Below, piece after piece: positions 25,489-34,355 of a DNA stretch of 64,000 nucleotides. How positions within the stretch are numbered: the stretch's first letter is position 1; each line of letters opens with the position of its first letter. Source of the DNA: Mesostigma viride (Eukaryota > Streptophyta > Mesostigmatophyceae > Mesostigmatales > Mesostigmataceae); the NCBI GenBank assembly GCA_009746045.1, contig RPFO01000256.1, positions 1,138,196 to 1,202,195 of the forward strand. The letters run 5' to 3'. Under the pieces are notes generated by a model, which saw only the letters and a program-made list of their open reading frames with translations, did not search any database and had not been told where the DNA came from. The translations under genes and the position numbers were made by a program.

Positions 25489-26325
25489 CTACTCTGGCCC
25501 TCCCCCCTTGGAGGCCATGAGCCCACGAAGCAAAGGGTATTGCAGCTCAGCCTTCTCCTCCAGCTTGGTGAGAGCATCTGCAGGGTTGTCCACGCCAGCC
25601 ACATGTTCAATGTTAGCTAAGCAAGACATTTCCTTGAGCAACAAATAATCAAGGTCCCTGCTCCTGGCCAGCTGCCTGTGCACAAACTGCACCATGCCCA
25701 TGCTGTCAGTTCTTACCAGTGTGTGCATCTGCAACCGACAGGAAGCCACTTGACATAGCTGGTAAAATAGCTCCCTCAAGTAAAGAGCAGTATGAAGCCC
25801 TTCACAGATTGCCCTGCACTCAGCAATGTCACTGCTGGGAGTTACCCTGTTCTGCAACCGACTGTACCAGCAGACCAGAGAGGACTGTTCCTGCACCAGG
25901 GATATTAATGCTGCTGCACGGCCCCTGACCTCTGTGACCTTCCTACTATCCATAGAACTGTCCACATAGAGCATCATGTCAAAAGGCCTGTACAAATCCA
26001 AAGGACCCAGCATGAGAGGGGGAGACATGCGAACAGCCTCTACCACTCTCTCAGCACCCACCTCAACCAGTTGGGAATCGGTCAACCGACTCAGTACCAA
26101 CAGGTCAGGAGCACAAATGCTGGCCAGCCATGCCAACATACCTCGTATTGTTGCACATCTGGCCTGGGTGATGGGCTCCTGCAAGGCATCTATGATCTGC
26201 TGAGGATAATCCTTACCACCCTCCAGCTGGATGGACCATGTACCCTGCTTGGACCAAGGTCGCCTGCATTCCACAAAACACCATGGGCTCATTCTCAACC
26301 ATGTACTGGATCTTACCCAGTTCAA
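25489..26325 (-). CDS. copia-type RNase H region (pol, 3' part)
   Basis: Shows MLYVDSSMDS (first catalytic Asp region), SDIAECRAICEGLHTALY, RTDSMGMVQFVHRQ and IEHVAGVDNPADALTKLEE, the copia RNase H order. It overlaps the RT frame by 113 bases; near 26215-26230 the sensible reading switches frame, so this copy has one indel within pol. The first 30 residues of this open frame are antisense noise from the other frame. Confidence 0.75.
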   Translation of the reverse strand: MNWVRSSTWLRMSPWCFVECRRPWSKQGTWSIQLEGGKDYPQQIIDALQEPITQARCATIRGMLAWLASICAPDLLVLSRLTDSQLVEVGAERVVEAVRMSPPLMLGPLDLYRPFDMMLYVDSSMDSRKVTEVRGRAAALISLVQEQSSLVCWYSRLQNRVTPSSDIAECRAICEGLHTALYLRELFYQLCQVASCRLQMHTLVRTDSMGMVQFVHRQLARSRDLDYLLLKEMSCLANIEHVAGVDNPADALTKLEEKAELQYPLLRGLMASKGGGPE

Positions 26326-28207
26326 ACCGTTTCTGGATCCTGGCCAGAGTCAACTCTTGCCAAGTGGGATGGCCCAGGAGATGCAGATCATCACCATGCA
26401 GGGAGGCAAACGCTGGCAGCCCCTCATAGCTACCCTGAAACAGACAAGGATCAACTGGAGAGACTGAGAGACCACAGACAGACCTGAGGTACTTCTCCAA
26501 GCTCTTCCTCCAGATGATGGGACTCGATCTAAGGCCTTCCACGCCTTTGAGAATCCTCAAATACCTCGTCTTCAGCTCTGCCCTCCACACTGCAGGCACC
26601 TTAACAAAGAAAGGGGGTATTGTGCGCCAAGTATCCTGTGCTTCCTGCTGATCACCCTTAAGAAAAGCCCTCTTGAAATCTACCAACACAGAGCTATAGG
26701 GTATCCCCTTCTGCAGAAAAGACAAATAAATGCACAACAAAATCCTCCATGTATCATGCAGCATCCCTGGTGTGTAAAGCTCCTCATCTGCTAACTGTCC
26801 AGTGCCATGGTACTCAGTCACAACTGGTCTAACATGTGGCACCTGCACGCCATCTACCTCCTTGAGCTTGAGGACAAACATCAATCTGAGCAGCTGGTGA
26901 TCCTCAGGGAGGACATCCACAGGCTCTGCACAGTTGGCAACTATCCACTCATGCCCAGAAGCAACAAAGCCAAGAGTCCATGCCTTAGCCATCTTGGGGC
27001 TTTGCATCATCTCCACTAGCTTGCGCCAAGGTACAGGACTCGTTCCTGGGATCTGGTACCTCTGCACACCCAACTCACGTGGGTCAAACGTAGTAGGGAG
27101 GATCAGCAGGTCCCCAGCAATGGGCTCCTTTGTATCAGGACCCTCTGCCTCTAGACCCCTCACAGCCCTTACAGCCACACTAAGACCCTGGGAGTAGCGA
27201 TATCTCTGCAAGGGAAGGCGGCCCTGCCCTTCTAATGCTAGCTCCTCAGAGGATATCCTCACCCCTGGTAAGCACAAGAAGTTCTGACCTAGAATGGCAG
27301 GCCCCTGATACCCTTCAACCACACTGAACGTGGTGGGCACCCCCAGGATAGGCACACTCACTTCTCCCAAGATCTTCATGGACACATTCCCAGAGAAATC
27401 AGACACAGCTAGGCAGCTAGGGGATGACCACTGCAAGCCTGCAGCATCCTCTACCCTTAGAATGGACACCTGTGAGTTGGTATCCACTTCTAGTGCTGGT
27501 GCCCCACATGACCCCCATCCCGTGAGCTTAGATACCTTGGGATCACGCTTGCTGTTCTGCAGAGCTCGAATGATGTCCGCCATAAGCAGCCCCCTGGACT
27601 GTGGTGCAGCCCTGGCCACCTCTGGCCTTGTGACAGACGTCTCAGCAGACTCCTGCTCACCCTCATCCATCCAGGACAGACCATAATCCAAGCATGGTGG
27701 GTTAGCATCTGCTGCCTGGCTCTCATCCTGCTCATCTCCCTCCAAGGGAGGATCAGGGCCGTCTTCAGGCCAGATTGCAGTTGGCCTTCTCTCCTTGACG
27801 TGAGCCCAGGATAGCCTGTACACGTGCTTGGGATTACTCTCCAAAGCCACCAGACAAGAATGGTTAGCTTCCTCAACATGGGTTACCTGCCCATCTTGCC
27901 ACTTGCCACGCTTGCCTGGTAATGACGGTTCCTTCCACATCCTGACCCTCAGTCCCACCTGGGGCCTCAGCATTTTCCAACCCTTGTCCTTACGCCTCAA
28001 TCTGGAAAACACCCTGTCTGCCTTCTTCAGGCAGGCTGCCACCACGTCCTGTGATAGCATACCAAACTGCAATGCCAGGGGAGAGACTGCCACACCATCA
28101 TAGTAATAGGTTACCCTGTGGTTAAGCTGCTCCTCAATCCCCTTACACCAAGCTGCTTTCTCTAGAGCTGATGCCACAACAGGCACACTCCTAGCTGCTA
28201 GCACCAC
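26213..28207 (-). CDS. protease-like and reverse transcriptase region (pol)
   Basis: 664 codons. The RT part contains SSVLVDFKRAFLKGD (motif A), VEGLRSSPIIWRKSLEKYL and FASLHGDDLHLLG, with GDD where most copia elements have VDD. Upstream of RT is ALEVDTNSQVSILR, followed about 70 residues later by AILGQNFLCL, a pattern like a retropepsin active site and its flap partner. If real, the protease lies between integrase and RT, not after gag as in standard copia. The N-terminus looks like the end of an integrase with a WTDGQVTHV-like SH3 strand region. Confidence 0.7.
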   Translation of the reverse strand: MVLAARSVPVVASALEKAAWCKGIEEQLNHRVTYYYDGVAVSPLALQFGMLSQDVVAACLKKADRVFSRLRRKDKGWKMLRPQVGLRVRMWKEPSLPGKRGKWQDGQVTHVEEANHSCLVALESNPKHVYRLSWAHVKERRPTAIWPEDGPDPPLEGDEQDESQAADANPPCLDYGLSWMDEGEQESAETSVTRPEVARAAPQSRGLLMADIIRALQNSKRDPKVSKLTGWGSCGAPALEVDTNSQVSILRVEDAAGLQWSSPSCLAVSDFSGNVSMKILGEVSVPILGVPTTFSVVEGYQGPAILGQNFLCLPGVRISSEELALEGQGRLPLQRYRYSQGLSVAVRAVRGLEAEGPDTKEPIAGDLLILPTTFDPRELGVQRYQIPGTSPVPWRKLVEMMQSPKMAKAWTLGFVASGHEWIVANCAEPVDVLPEDHQLLRLMFVLKLKEVDGVQVPHVRPVVTEYHGTGQLADEELYTPGMLHDTWRILLCIYLSFLQKGIPYSSVLVDFKRAFLKGDQQEAQDTWRTIPPFFVKVPAVWRAELKTRYLRILKGVEGLRSSPIIWRKSLEKYLRSVCGLSVSPVDPCLFQGSYEGLPAFASLHGDDLHLLGHPTWQELTLARIQKRFELGKIQYMVENEPMVFCGMQATLVQAGYMVHPAGGW

Positions 28208-28233
28208 TGTTTTTACTTCACGTATAGATCTCT

Positions 28234-29073
28234 CTACAGCTCCCTGCTGCCCATGGATTCCCTAGGGACCACTACCAACTTACAAGGAAGCTGGTCAGCC
28301 AGCTTGATCAAGCAGTCAAACTGCAAGTCAGCTTGCACCTTGGTGTACACCCCAAAGCCTGGCAACAAAGACTGGAGACCCATCAACAGCTGATGCTCCT
28401 GCATTCCAGGAAGAATGGTCAGCAACCTATATCTGCTAAACCTATCCACCCCCACCAACAGATACATGCCCCTGATGTGTTGGATGTCCACCTGGATATC
28501 CCCCCGCTCTCTAGCAGGTTCTCTGGCATGGGACTGTGGGAGGCGAACAGCATTCTCCTGACAGACACAATTCTGAGCAGCTGCACTGCAGGCCTCTAGC
28601 AAAGGCTCCTTGCCAATCTTCCAAGCAAACATCTCTGCCTGCTTAGAGTGACCAAAGATATGGTGTAGAGTGTTTCCAGCCTGAGCATAGCTCAACCCCC
28701 TGTCAGCCTGGCTGCACAGAGAGGAACGTGACAAAGACTGTGTGCTTGGGATAGCACGACCCACCTGCTGTTCTCTTGCTCCAGGGACCTCCTCCAAGGT
28801 AGCTCGGCTCCCAGAGCCAGCCCCGGTTCCCACAGAAGCTGCAGGTCCTTCCAGTCTGGCGGCTTGACTCCCAGAGTCAACCCCAACAACTGGAGACCCT
28901 GCACCTGCCACAGGCACAGGGAATTCCACTGCTGCAGCAGCGTTATTGCAATCATTGAGTGGAAGCACCTCATCATTCCCAACCCCTTGCTGCTGCACAA
29001 GAGGGACACCCCCATTACTATGTACAACTGTTCGTCCCACTAGGGGTGATTGACTATTTACAGGGGACAACAT
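28234..29073 (-). CDS. integrase region of the LTR element
   Basis: Contains a His-containing start region (HHIFGHSKQAEMFAWKIG), Cys pairs (NCVCQEN), then DIQVDIQHIRGMYLLVGVDRFSRYRLL, where the DxxH/VDRFSRY pattern fits the first catalytic part of a retroviral integrase. The N-terminal 90 residues are low-complexity. The frame stops shortly before the pol frame at 28207, so at least one indel separates the two. Confidence 0.65.
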   Translation of the reverse strand: MLSPVNSQSPLVGRTVVHSNGGVPLVQQQGVGNDEVLPLNDCNNAAAAVEFPVPVAGAGSPVVGVDSGSQAARLEGPAASVGTGAGSGSRATLEEVPGAREQQVGRAIPSTQSLSRSSLCSQADRGLSYAQAGNTLHHIFGHSKQAEMFAWKIGKEPLLEACSAAAQNCVCQENAVRLPQSHAREPARERGDIQVDIQHIRGMYLLVGVDRFSRYRLLTILPGMQEHQLLMGLQSLLPGFGVYTKVQADLQFDCLIKLADQLPCKLVVVPRESMGSREL

Positions 29074-29079
29074 CTCAAG

Positions 29080-30153
29080 TCATGGCTTACCCACCTGGCC
29101 AGAGCCTGCTCCAGCAGACTTGGCCTGGTCTGGGCAGTCACGTCGCCAATGACCCGTCCTGCCACATCCAAAGCACTTGTCATCCTTCCCAGCAGCAGCC
29201 TTCTTCAGGCCACCCTGGTTCTGGCTGCTCTGACTGGCCTGGGTGCCCTGGCCCTGGCTCTTGCCTTGCCCTTGGCCACCCTTGTTCTGCTGACCACCCT
29301 GGTGACCACCAGCCTGCTGCTGACCCTTGCCTTTGGATCCCTGCTGCTGGCCCTTGCCACCCTGGTTACCATTCTGCCTGCGCCTGTTAGCCCTCTGACG
29401 CCTACTAGGTCTGGTTTCTCCCTGAGCACCCTGCCCAGGGGCGTCACCATGGACCTGATGAGCGGAGGCTGAAGGGGCACCAGTCACCTGGATTGCCTTG
29501 CAAGCAGCATTGTCAGATGGACGGATATTGAAAATAACCTTTTGCAAGGCTGGCCACGTCCCATCTGTCTGATCAGCAAACATCCTAGCTGCATTTCTCC
29601 CATCCACACTCAGCCCCATGCGATCCAGGAAGTAATCTGCCACTGCTCTATCAGTCAGATTGAAGCCATGCTTGGCCCCCTTCTCCCTGATGCGTGTGAG
29701 CCGCTGCAGCTCCTCAGCTATTGTGCCCTTGATCTCAAAGGTATCATAGCTGAGCTTATAGTGATTAGTGAGGTTGAGTACCTTATCAGAAAACTCCTGA
29801 CGTAGGCCCTCTAGGAACTGAGACCAAGTCAGCTTGTCCTTGACAGCCTGCCTAGCCTTGTCCCTCACCCTCTCACTTGAATCCCTATTAGTCGTGGATG
29901 TGTGGAATACCTGCACAAGGTTGACAGTGGGATCTACAGAGCATGAAACTAGCTCCATATCCTCCAACCACTTGTCTAGCTCTTCCTGTCCCACAGGAGG
30001 CTTGAGAGGCTTCTGGCCATTCATCACAGCCACAGCACTCATATGAGGTCTAGTCCCAGGCAAAGCACGAGGGTCACTGCCAATGACAGCAGCTCCTACG
30101 GTGCTAATGGCGCAGGAACATGAGCTGCAGGAACACCAGACGGAGGCACACAT
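29080..30153 (-). CDS. Gag-like protein with zinc knuckle
   Basis: The likely Met is at 30042 (MSAVAVMNGQ). The N-terminal half resembles a copia Gag (LDKWLEDMELV, LTWSQFLEGLRQEF, ADYFLDRMGLS), the middle is Gln/Gly-rich, and near the end is CFGCGRTGHWRRDC, a C-x2-C-x4-H-x4-C knuckle. It would form the particle that packages the element RNA. Confidence 0.85.
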   Translation of the reverse strand: MCASVWCSCSSCSCAISTVGAAVIGSDPRALPGTRPHMSAVAVMNGQKPLKPPVGQEELDKWLEDMELVSCSVDPTVNLVQVFHTSTTNRDSSERVRDKARQAVKDKLTWSQFLEGLRQEFSDKVLNLTNHYKLSYDTFEIKGTIAEELQRLTRIREKGAKHGFNLTDRAVADYFLDRMGLSVDGRNAARMFADQTDGTWPALQKVIFNIRPSDNAACKAIQVTGAPSASAHQVHGDAPGQGAQGETRPSRRQRANRRRQNGNQGGKGQQQGSKGKGQQQAGGHQGGQQNKGGQGQGKSQGQGTQASQSSQNQGGLKKAAAGKDDKCFGCGRTGHWRRDCPDQAKSAGAGSGQVGKP

Positions 30154-30911
30154 GGTCTCTTACCAGGTGCTTGCCGTTCAGCATCATTCTGGCCCTCCCC
30201 CGTCAGCACCACGCCGTCGGTTGGCCACCCTGCACGCTCCTCCCCTTGTGCCACCTCTTTCCTCTTCCGGTTGGAAGCCCTCCTGCCATTGACGCCCTCT
30301 GCCGTTGGGATCGCCTGTCCCTCTGGCACGACGTTGGCGGGGCCTCCCGTGTCTGCCCTTGCCTCACCCCCGCCATCCCCCGCTCCGCCCCGCTCCCGCT
30401 GCCGCCCCGCGCGTGTTACGAAGCATTATAGAATACACAGAAACACACGCAGATATGGCTGCTGGAACCCCTCAGGCTCACGCACTTACTCCAGACGAGG
30501 CCGCCTCCTGGCTTGCACTCGCCTGCCCCTCCTCACGGTCTGGACGCTCCTCAACACCCTCAGCAACCGGTGTGGCTGCTGCTGCCGCTGCGACTATCTG
30601 GAGGCTTGGGTTAAACTCTCCCAGAACGCAGGTCACAGGTCGCCCGTCTCCTTGCGTTCGACTGGATGTTGTGTCTCACCTGGGTTGCGATGCCAAGCAA
30701 GGTCGCGTACCCACCGCTTACCGCCGCCGACCAGCTCGTTCTGCTCGCCTCGGCCGTAACGGTCGTACTCGTGAGTGACCTCACGAGGGAAATGCAGATC
30801 AGCTCTCTGCCTTCCTCGTAGGTCTCGGTAGTGCCGTCGCCCTCGTTTATCTGCTGGGCAGAGCGCTTTACGGAGCCCTCTGGCTTGTCAGTCCACTCGA
30901 AATGGACGTCT
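30154..30911. other. leader between gag and the 5' ORF of the LTR element
   Basis: About 760 bases of GC-rich sequence with overlapping open frames on both strands but no recognisable motif; the minus frame 30096-30329 (MPEGQAIPTAEG) overlaps the gag start. I see no supported gene. Confidence 0.4.
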
Positions 30912-31610
30912 TCAGGCGTCTTCTCGACCCCCGTGACAATTCCACCTCCGGACCCCACGCACTGGTGGTTTCCGGCCTCGGTGTATCAAGCCTTGAGTAT
31001 ACCCCGAAAGGCTGTGTGGTGATAAAGAACCTGTCTGCGTACCCTCTCGACTCTTGCAAAAGGACAGCAACAAGATTCTCAATGTTTGGGCAAATACCTC
31101 TGCCGTGCTCCAAGGATTTACCGTCTCCCGAGCACGCGCGTTCCGGATGATGTCGGCGTCTGGTACCCCCTCTCCTAGCACCGCTGTCGCCACCCAGTGG
31201 TTAAACAGCCGGGTGCTGCCGAGCGCTGTTGCCACAATCTGGCTAAGCGCCTCCCTGGCTAGGTCGAGACCGGCAAGAGTGATATGGGCGCCCTGATAAG
31301 CGACCTCCACACGATTAGCAGTTTCAGCTAGCGCGTCACGTAGCCGCACCAACTCTTCCACCGCCACTCGCCCCGTCTCACCTGGAGAAATCACGACGCG
31401 AGCCCGTTGAATAATCGGGTCCGCCGCCGCTGGCCTGCTGCCTCCCCCACTCACCGCCACCCACCCCTCTTCTGCCAAGTGCCTCGCTACGTAGGCCGCT
31501 TGCACGAATGTAGGAGCGTTTGCTTGGTTACGGTAGGGGAAAAACGCTTGCGCGTCTCTCTGCTCGTTCGCCTCACCAGCACCGTGGCTGCTTGACGATG
31601 AACCAGACAT
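30912..31610 (-). CDS. extra ORF of unknown function near the 5' LTR
   Basis: The Met at 31610 (MSGSSSSSHGAGEANEQ) lies just inside the 5' LTR. The product, about 230 residues, is helical and Ala/Arg/Glu-rich with PYRNQANAPTFVQAAYVARHL and EELVRLRDALAETANRVEV. It is unlike Gag or Pol; a structural or regulatory role is only a guess. The last 60 residues are Ser/Arg/Gly-rich. Confidence 0.5.
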   Translation of the reverse strand: MSGSSSSSHGAGEANEQRDAQAFFPYRNQANAPTFVQAAYVARHLAEEGWVAVSGGGSRPAAADPIIQRARVVISPGETGRVAVEELVRLRDALAETANRVEVAYQGAHITLAGLDLAREALSQIVATALGSTRLFNHWVATAVLGEGVPDADIIRNARARETVNPWSTAEVFAQTLRILLLSFCKSREGTQTGSLSPHSLSGYTQGLIHRGRKPPVRGVRRWNCHGGREDA

Positions 31611-31634
31611 GAAAGCGTGGAAGCAATAGTACGA

Positions 31635-32292
31635 TTTGCGCAGCAACTCGTCAGCAGAGCTTGTGAGCTCCTGGTCCTTGCCGGCTGGAATGACCCAAGG
31701 CTGCTGGCTAGCAACCTTTATCCTCACACCAGGCCTACGACCCTCGATAGGCTCGCCACTCGTCGTGACGACCAAGGTTCGTGTGTGAAGACGCTCGTTG
31801 CCTCGTTGAGCCTCGAGCTATATGCAACCTCGTTCCATCCTTGTTCCTCGGTCATGAGCAACGCTGGGCAACGCTACATTGCCAGAGCCTCGTATCGCTG
31901 CCTTGCATCCTCGTTGCAGGCAGCATACAGGAATCTCTGGCTATCCTGACAGTGTCTAGGACAGCACAGGACCTGCCACAGTCCTGCAAGGACTTACATC
32001 CTTGCAGACTTGCTGGCTGGTTACTGGCTTCTACTAGCCACAGTACCGTTGAGCCCTCAGTACACTGTGTCCCAGTCACGTGAGAGTCCAGGCTAAGCCT
32101 GTGCAGGCACGGCCTGCCACGTGTCCTGTCCACTATGTCCTGAGTGTGCACCGCCCTCGCCCACCGGTCGGCAGTACTTCGGGACTTGATAACTTTCTAG
32201 TCCCTTGTCTGTTCTAGGCGGTTGACACGGCGTTGGAAAGGTCTCCTCAACCTGCATCCATCTAGCACATTGGTGCCCCAATATGCTAACTC
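31635..32292 (-). repeat. 5' LTR of the copia-like element
   Basis: 658 bp, near-identical to the LTR at 23904-24557, with the extra ACAG near 31948. It is followed by the second copy of the AACTA duplication (32293-32297). Confidence 0.85.
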
Positions 32293-32929
32293 AACTACCA
32301 CAACCACACGGGGAAGGGGGGCAAGAAGAGCGACGCGCTCACCCACCGCCTCATGTGGCCGTCCGCGGACGAGGAGGAGCAGCAGATGCGGGCTGCGTGC
32401 CAGAAGGCCGCGAGGGTGACAGGGGTGCCCGAGGGCGGCGGCAGGCAGGAGGACGAGGAGATGGAGGAGCCGGAGGACGCCGCCGCGGGGCAGGAGGACC
32501 CCACCGGCGCCTCCATGGGCGCCCACCTGCGCACCTTCCTCAAGGCCAGCCGCCTTGTCCGGCTGGACCCGCAGGCGCACATGCAGCTCTCCGCATTCCG
32601 CAAGCTCTTCTTCCACGACTTCCTAGAGCTGAAGACCAGCTGCTCGAGGAAAGTCACCAACGAGGAGCTGGGGGACCTGCTCAGGCCCTACGGCGTCTCC
32701 ATCCCGAACAAACGGGTGCGGGGGAGGAACGGCGAGCGGGTCGCCATCGTGGCCGGGGTCGCGTCCCAAGAGGAGGAAAAATGACCCGCGGTGGTGTGAG
32801 AAGGCATGGCCGACCCGCGGCCGTACGCCGGACCGGACCTGAGCTCCCGACCCCCGCCGATCACCCCCCTCGTGCTGGTATGGGCGGCCCAGAAAAATAG
32901 CTTGTATATATACCACAGCGCAAACGGAC

Positions 32930-33214
32930 ATGGCCCAAAGAGTCCCTCTTAGCTTCCTCACCTCCGACGCCCCCACGCGCCCCGTCGTGGTCATCGCCGA
33001 CTCCAACCCGTTCTCCGAGCTCATCTACACCGCCCCGCCCTCCCCCTTCGACCCCTGGTCGGACGTGGGCAACTTCTACAGGGACAACTACCCCCCCGTG
33101 ATCGCCCCGCCCCCCGCACCGATGGGGAGCGGGACCGGGGTGGGGGCGCTCGCCGCCATACTCAGGATCGTCTACGCCGAGGACACCAACAAGGTCTTCC
33201 GGGCGACGGTGTAG
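32930..33214 (+). CDS. hypothetical Pro-rich protein, 94 aa
   Basis: Starts MAQRVPLSFLTSD behind a clear TATATATA stretch (32903-32912). Rich in Pro and aromatic residues (SPFDPWSDVGNFYRDNYPP), with a short hydrophobic helix near the C-terminus (GVGALAAILRIVYA). No family recognised; its compact style fits a minor virion protein. Confidence 0.55.
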   Translation: MAQRVPLSFLTSDAPTRPVVVIADSNPFSELIYTAPPSPFDPWSDVGNFYRDNYPPVIAPPPAPMGSGTGVGALAAILRIVYAEDTNKVFRATV

Positions 33215-33249
33215 AAAGTTATCCGCGCACCTGGTAATACTGACGACGC

Positions 33250-33414
33250 ATGGGGTTGTGTCTAGGAAAGTTGACAGTCACGCCGTCCCAGAGAGGCTCC
33301 ATCCGCGTGAACGGGCGCGTCATCGACGAGCCCGCGTACGAGGAGACCTCCAGGGCGGGCGAGAGGCCACACCACACGGGCGAGGGGAGGGTGGAGCCAC
33401 GGTTCCATCTCTAA
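33250..33414 (+). CDS. short protein with N-terminal acylation signal, 54 aa
   Basis: Starts MGLCLGK, where Gly2 and Cys4 suggest myristoylation and palmitoylation. The rest is short and basic/acidic with no hydrophobic segment. It ends where the convergent gene ends (overlap 4 nt). Confidence 0.45.
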   Translation: MGLCLGKLTVTPSQRGSIRVNGRVIDEPAYEETSRAGERPHHTGEGRVEPRFHL

Positions 33415-34125
33415 CTATACCGATACGCCGGCTTCCTGAGAGGCCGCGCGCGTTTCTTGGCGGTCGACTTCGACCTCGTGGGACGCGCCCTCCTCTTGGG
33501 AGCGGAGCGCTGGATGATGTAGACGGGGGGCGACCGGCGCGGGCGTGGGCGCGGACGGGGCTTCGTGGCCCCGCGCACCACGTACACAGGGTTGTAGGCG
33601 GGGTAGTACGAGTAGTAAGGAGCGGGCTGGTAGTACTTGTAGATCTTCGTAGTCGCGGTCGTGGTCGCGGCTGGGGCCGTCGCCGCTGCCAGTGCCGCCG
33701 CGGGGGGGGCGGTGCCGCCACTGGAGGGGGGGGGGCAGGCGGGTCCGGGGGGGGTCCGGCCCGCTTCCCGGGCCCGGGCCGCCTCCCGGGCCTCCGGGAC
33801 CCGGCCCTCCCGGGCGTCTGGGACCCGGCGCCGGTGAGAAGGGCCCGCTGGCGTCGACCGAGGCGCGCGTGGGGCTGGACGGGGCGGACGCGGATCCCCA
33901 CAGGTTTCGGATCCGTCGGCGCACACCGTTCATGAACCCTCCGCCCCCCTGGTCGTCCTCGGGCTGGAAAGTGTCGCGGGCGTCGAAAAACATGTCTGCC
34001 CGCATGCAGTGCCCCCTGCGGCCCCTGGTGGCGTGCTGGGCGCAGTGGTGGCGGCCGCCCGGGACGGCCGCGCGCCTGCACCGGCTGCCCGTGTTGGTGG
34101 AAGAAGTGCATCTACCGGATCTCAT
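33411..34125 (-). CDS. CCCH-module protein with basic Tyr/Pro-rich tail (copy 5), frameshifted
   Basis: The frame from 34125 starts MRSGRCTSSTNTGSRC with spacing C-x9-C-x11-C-x2-H. After a Gly/Pro-rich linker the coding composition moves to another frame at G/C runs around 33702-33735; that frame ends YKYYQPAPYYSYYPAYNP, then a very basic tail (RRARPTRSKSTAKKRA). Bridged, it would be about 235 residues. The tail suggests nucleic-acid binding. Confidence 0.5.
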
Positions 34126-34180
34126 GGATATCGCTGAATTACAAATGCGGTTTTATTTTATGAACCCATCAATAAATATC

Positions 34181-34321
34181 ATGGACTCCAAGCTCAACAA
34201 AGTGTCCAAGGGAGACAGGATCGCGACCGTCGCCGTGGTGGGCGTTTACCTGGCCGTGGTTCTCGGACTAGGGGCCTACCAAGCGTGCACGGGGCGCGCC
34301 GTCAAACGCCGCGTTGTGTGA
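34181..34321 (+). CDS. very small membrane protein, 46 aa
   Basis: Starts MDSKLNKVSKGDR and has one hydrophobic helix (IATVAVVGVYLAVVLGLGAY), then a basic end. The upstream AATAAATATC is AT-rich. Short length lowers confidence, but the position in an otherwise empty, same-strand gap supports it. Confidence 0.5.
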   Translation: MDSKLNKVSKGDRIATVAVVGVYLAVVLGLGAYQACTGRAVKRRVV

Positions 34322-34355
34322 AATAATAATTTGCGTCACGTGTATATATGGCGCG

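Larger units (their letters stand above)
23904..32292 (-). mobile_element. copia-like LTR retrotransposon, 8.4 kb
   Basis: Two LTRs (23904-24557 and 31635-32292) are nearly identical; they differ by a 4-base indel (ACAG near 31948) and an occasional substitution. The target duplication is AACTA (23899-23903 and 32293-32297), extendable to CTCAACTA by chance or biology. Genes run on the minus strand: unknown ORF, gag, integrase, protease-like, RT, RNase H. The RT and RNase H order and motifs are of Ty1/copia type. The LTR ends do not show the usual TG...CA. Confidence 0.88.
23261..32784 (+). pseudogene. viral gene split by the LTR retrotransposon, with one frameshift
   Basis: Parts are 23261-23903 and 32298-32784. 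The N-terminus starts MATPGECPFTLDELARL. The frame shifts at the G8 run 23505-23512, then continues to the insertion; with the element and one AACTA copy ignored it continues in frame (LTLNY to HNHTGKGG) to a TGA at 32784. The protein would be about 375 residues, soluble, Trp-rich early and with an acidic stretch (EEEQQMRAAC, DEEMEEPEDA) late. No family recognised, so its loss cannot be interpreted. Confidence 0.65.

Noticed and set aside
30271-30778. Plus-strand ORFs between gag and the 5' ORF of the LTR element
   Set aside because: Pro/Arg/Cys-rich, wrong strand for the element, no motif.
32353-32784. Independent gene starting at 32353 (Met-Trp-Pro...)
   Set aside because: It is the continuation of the gene broken at 23903; the frame runs through the duplication.
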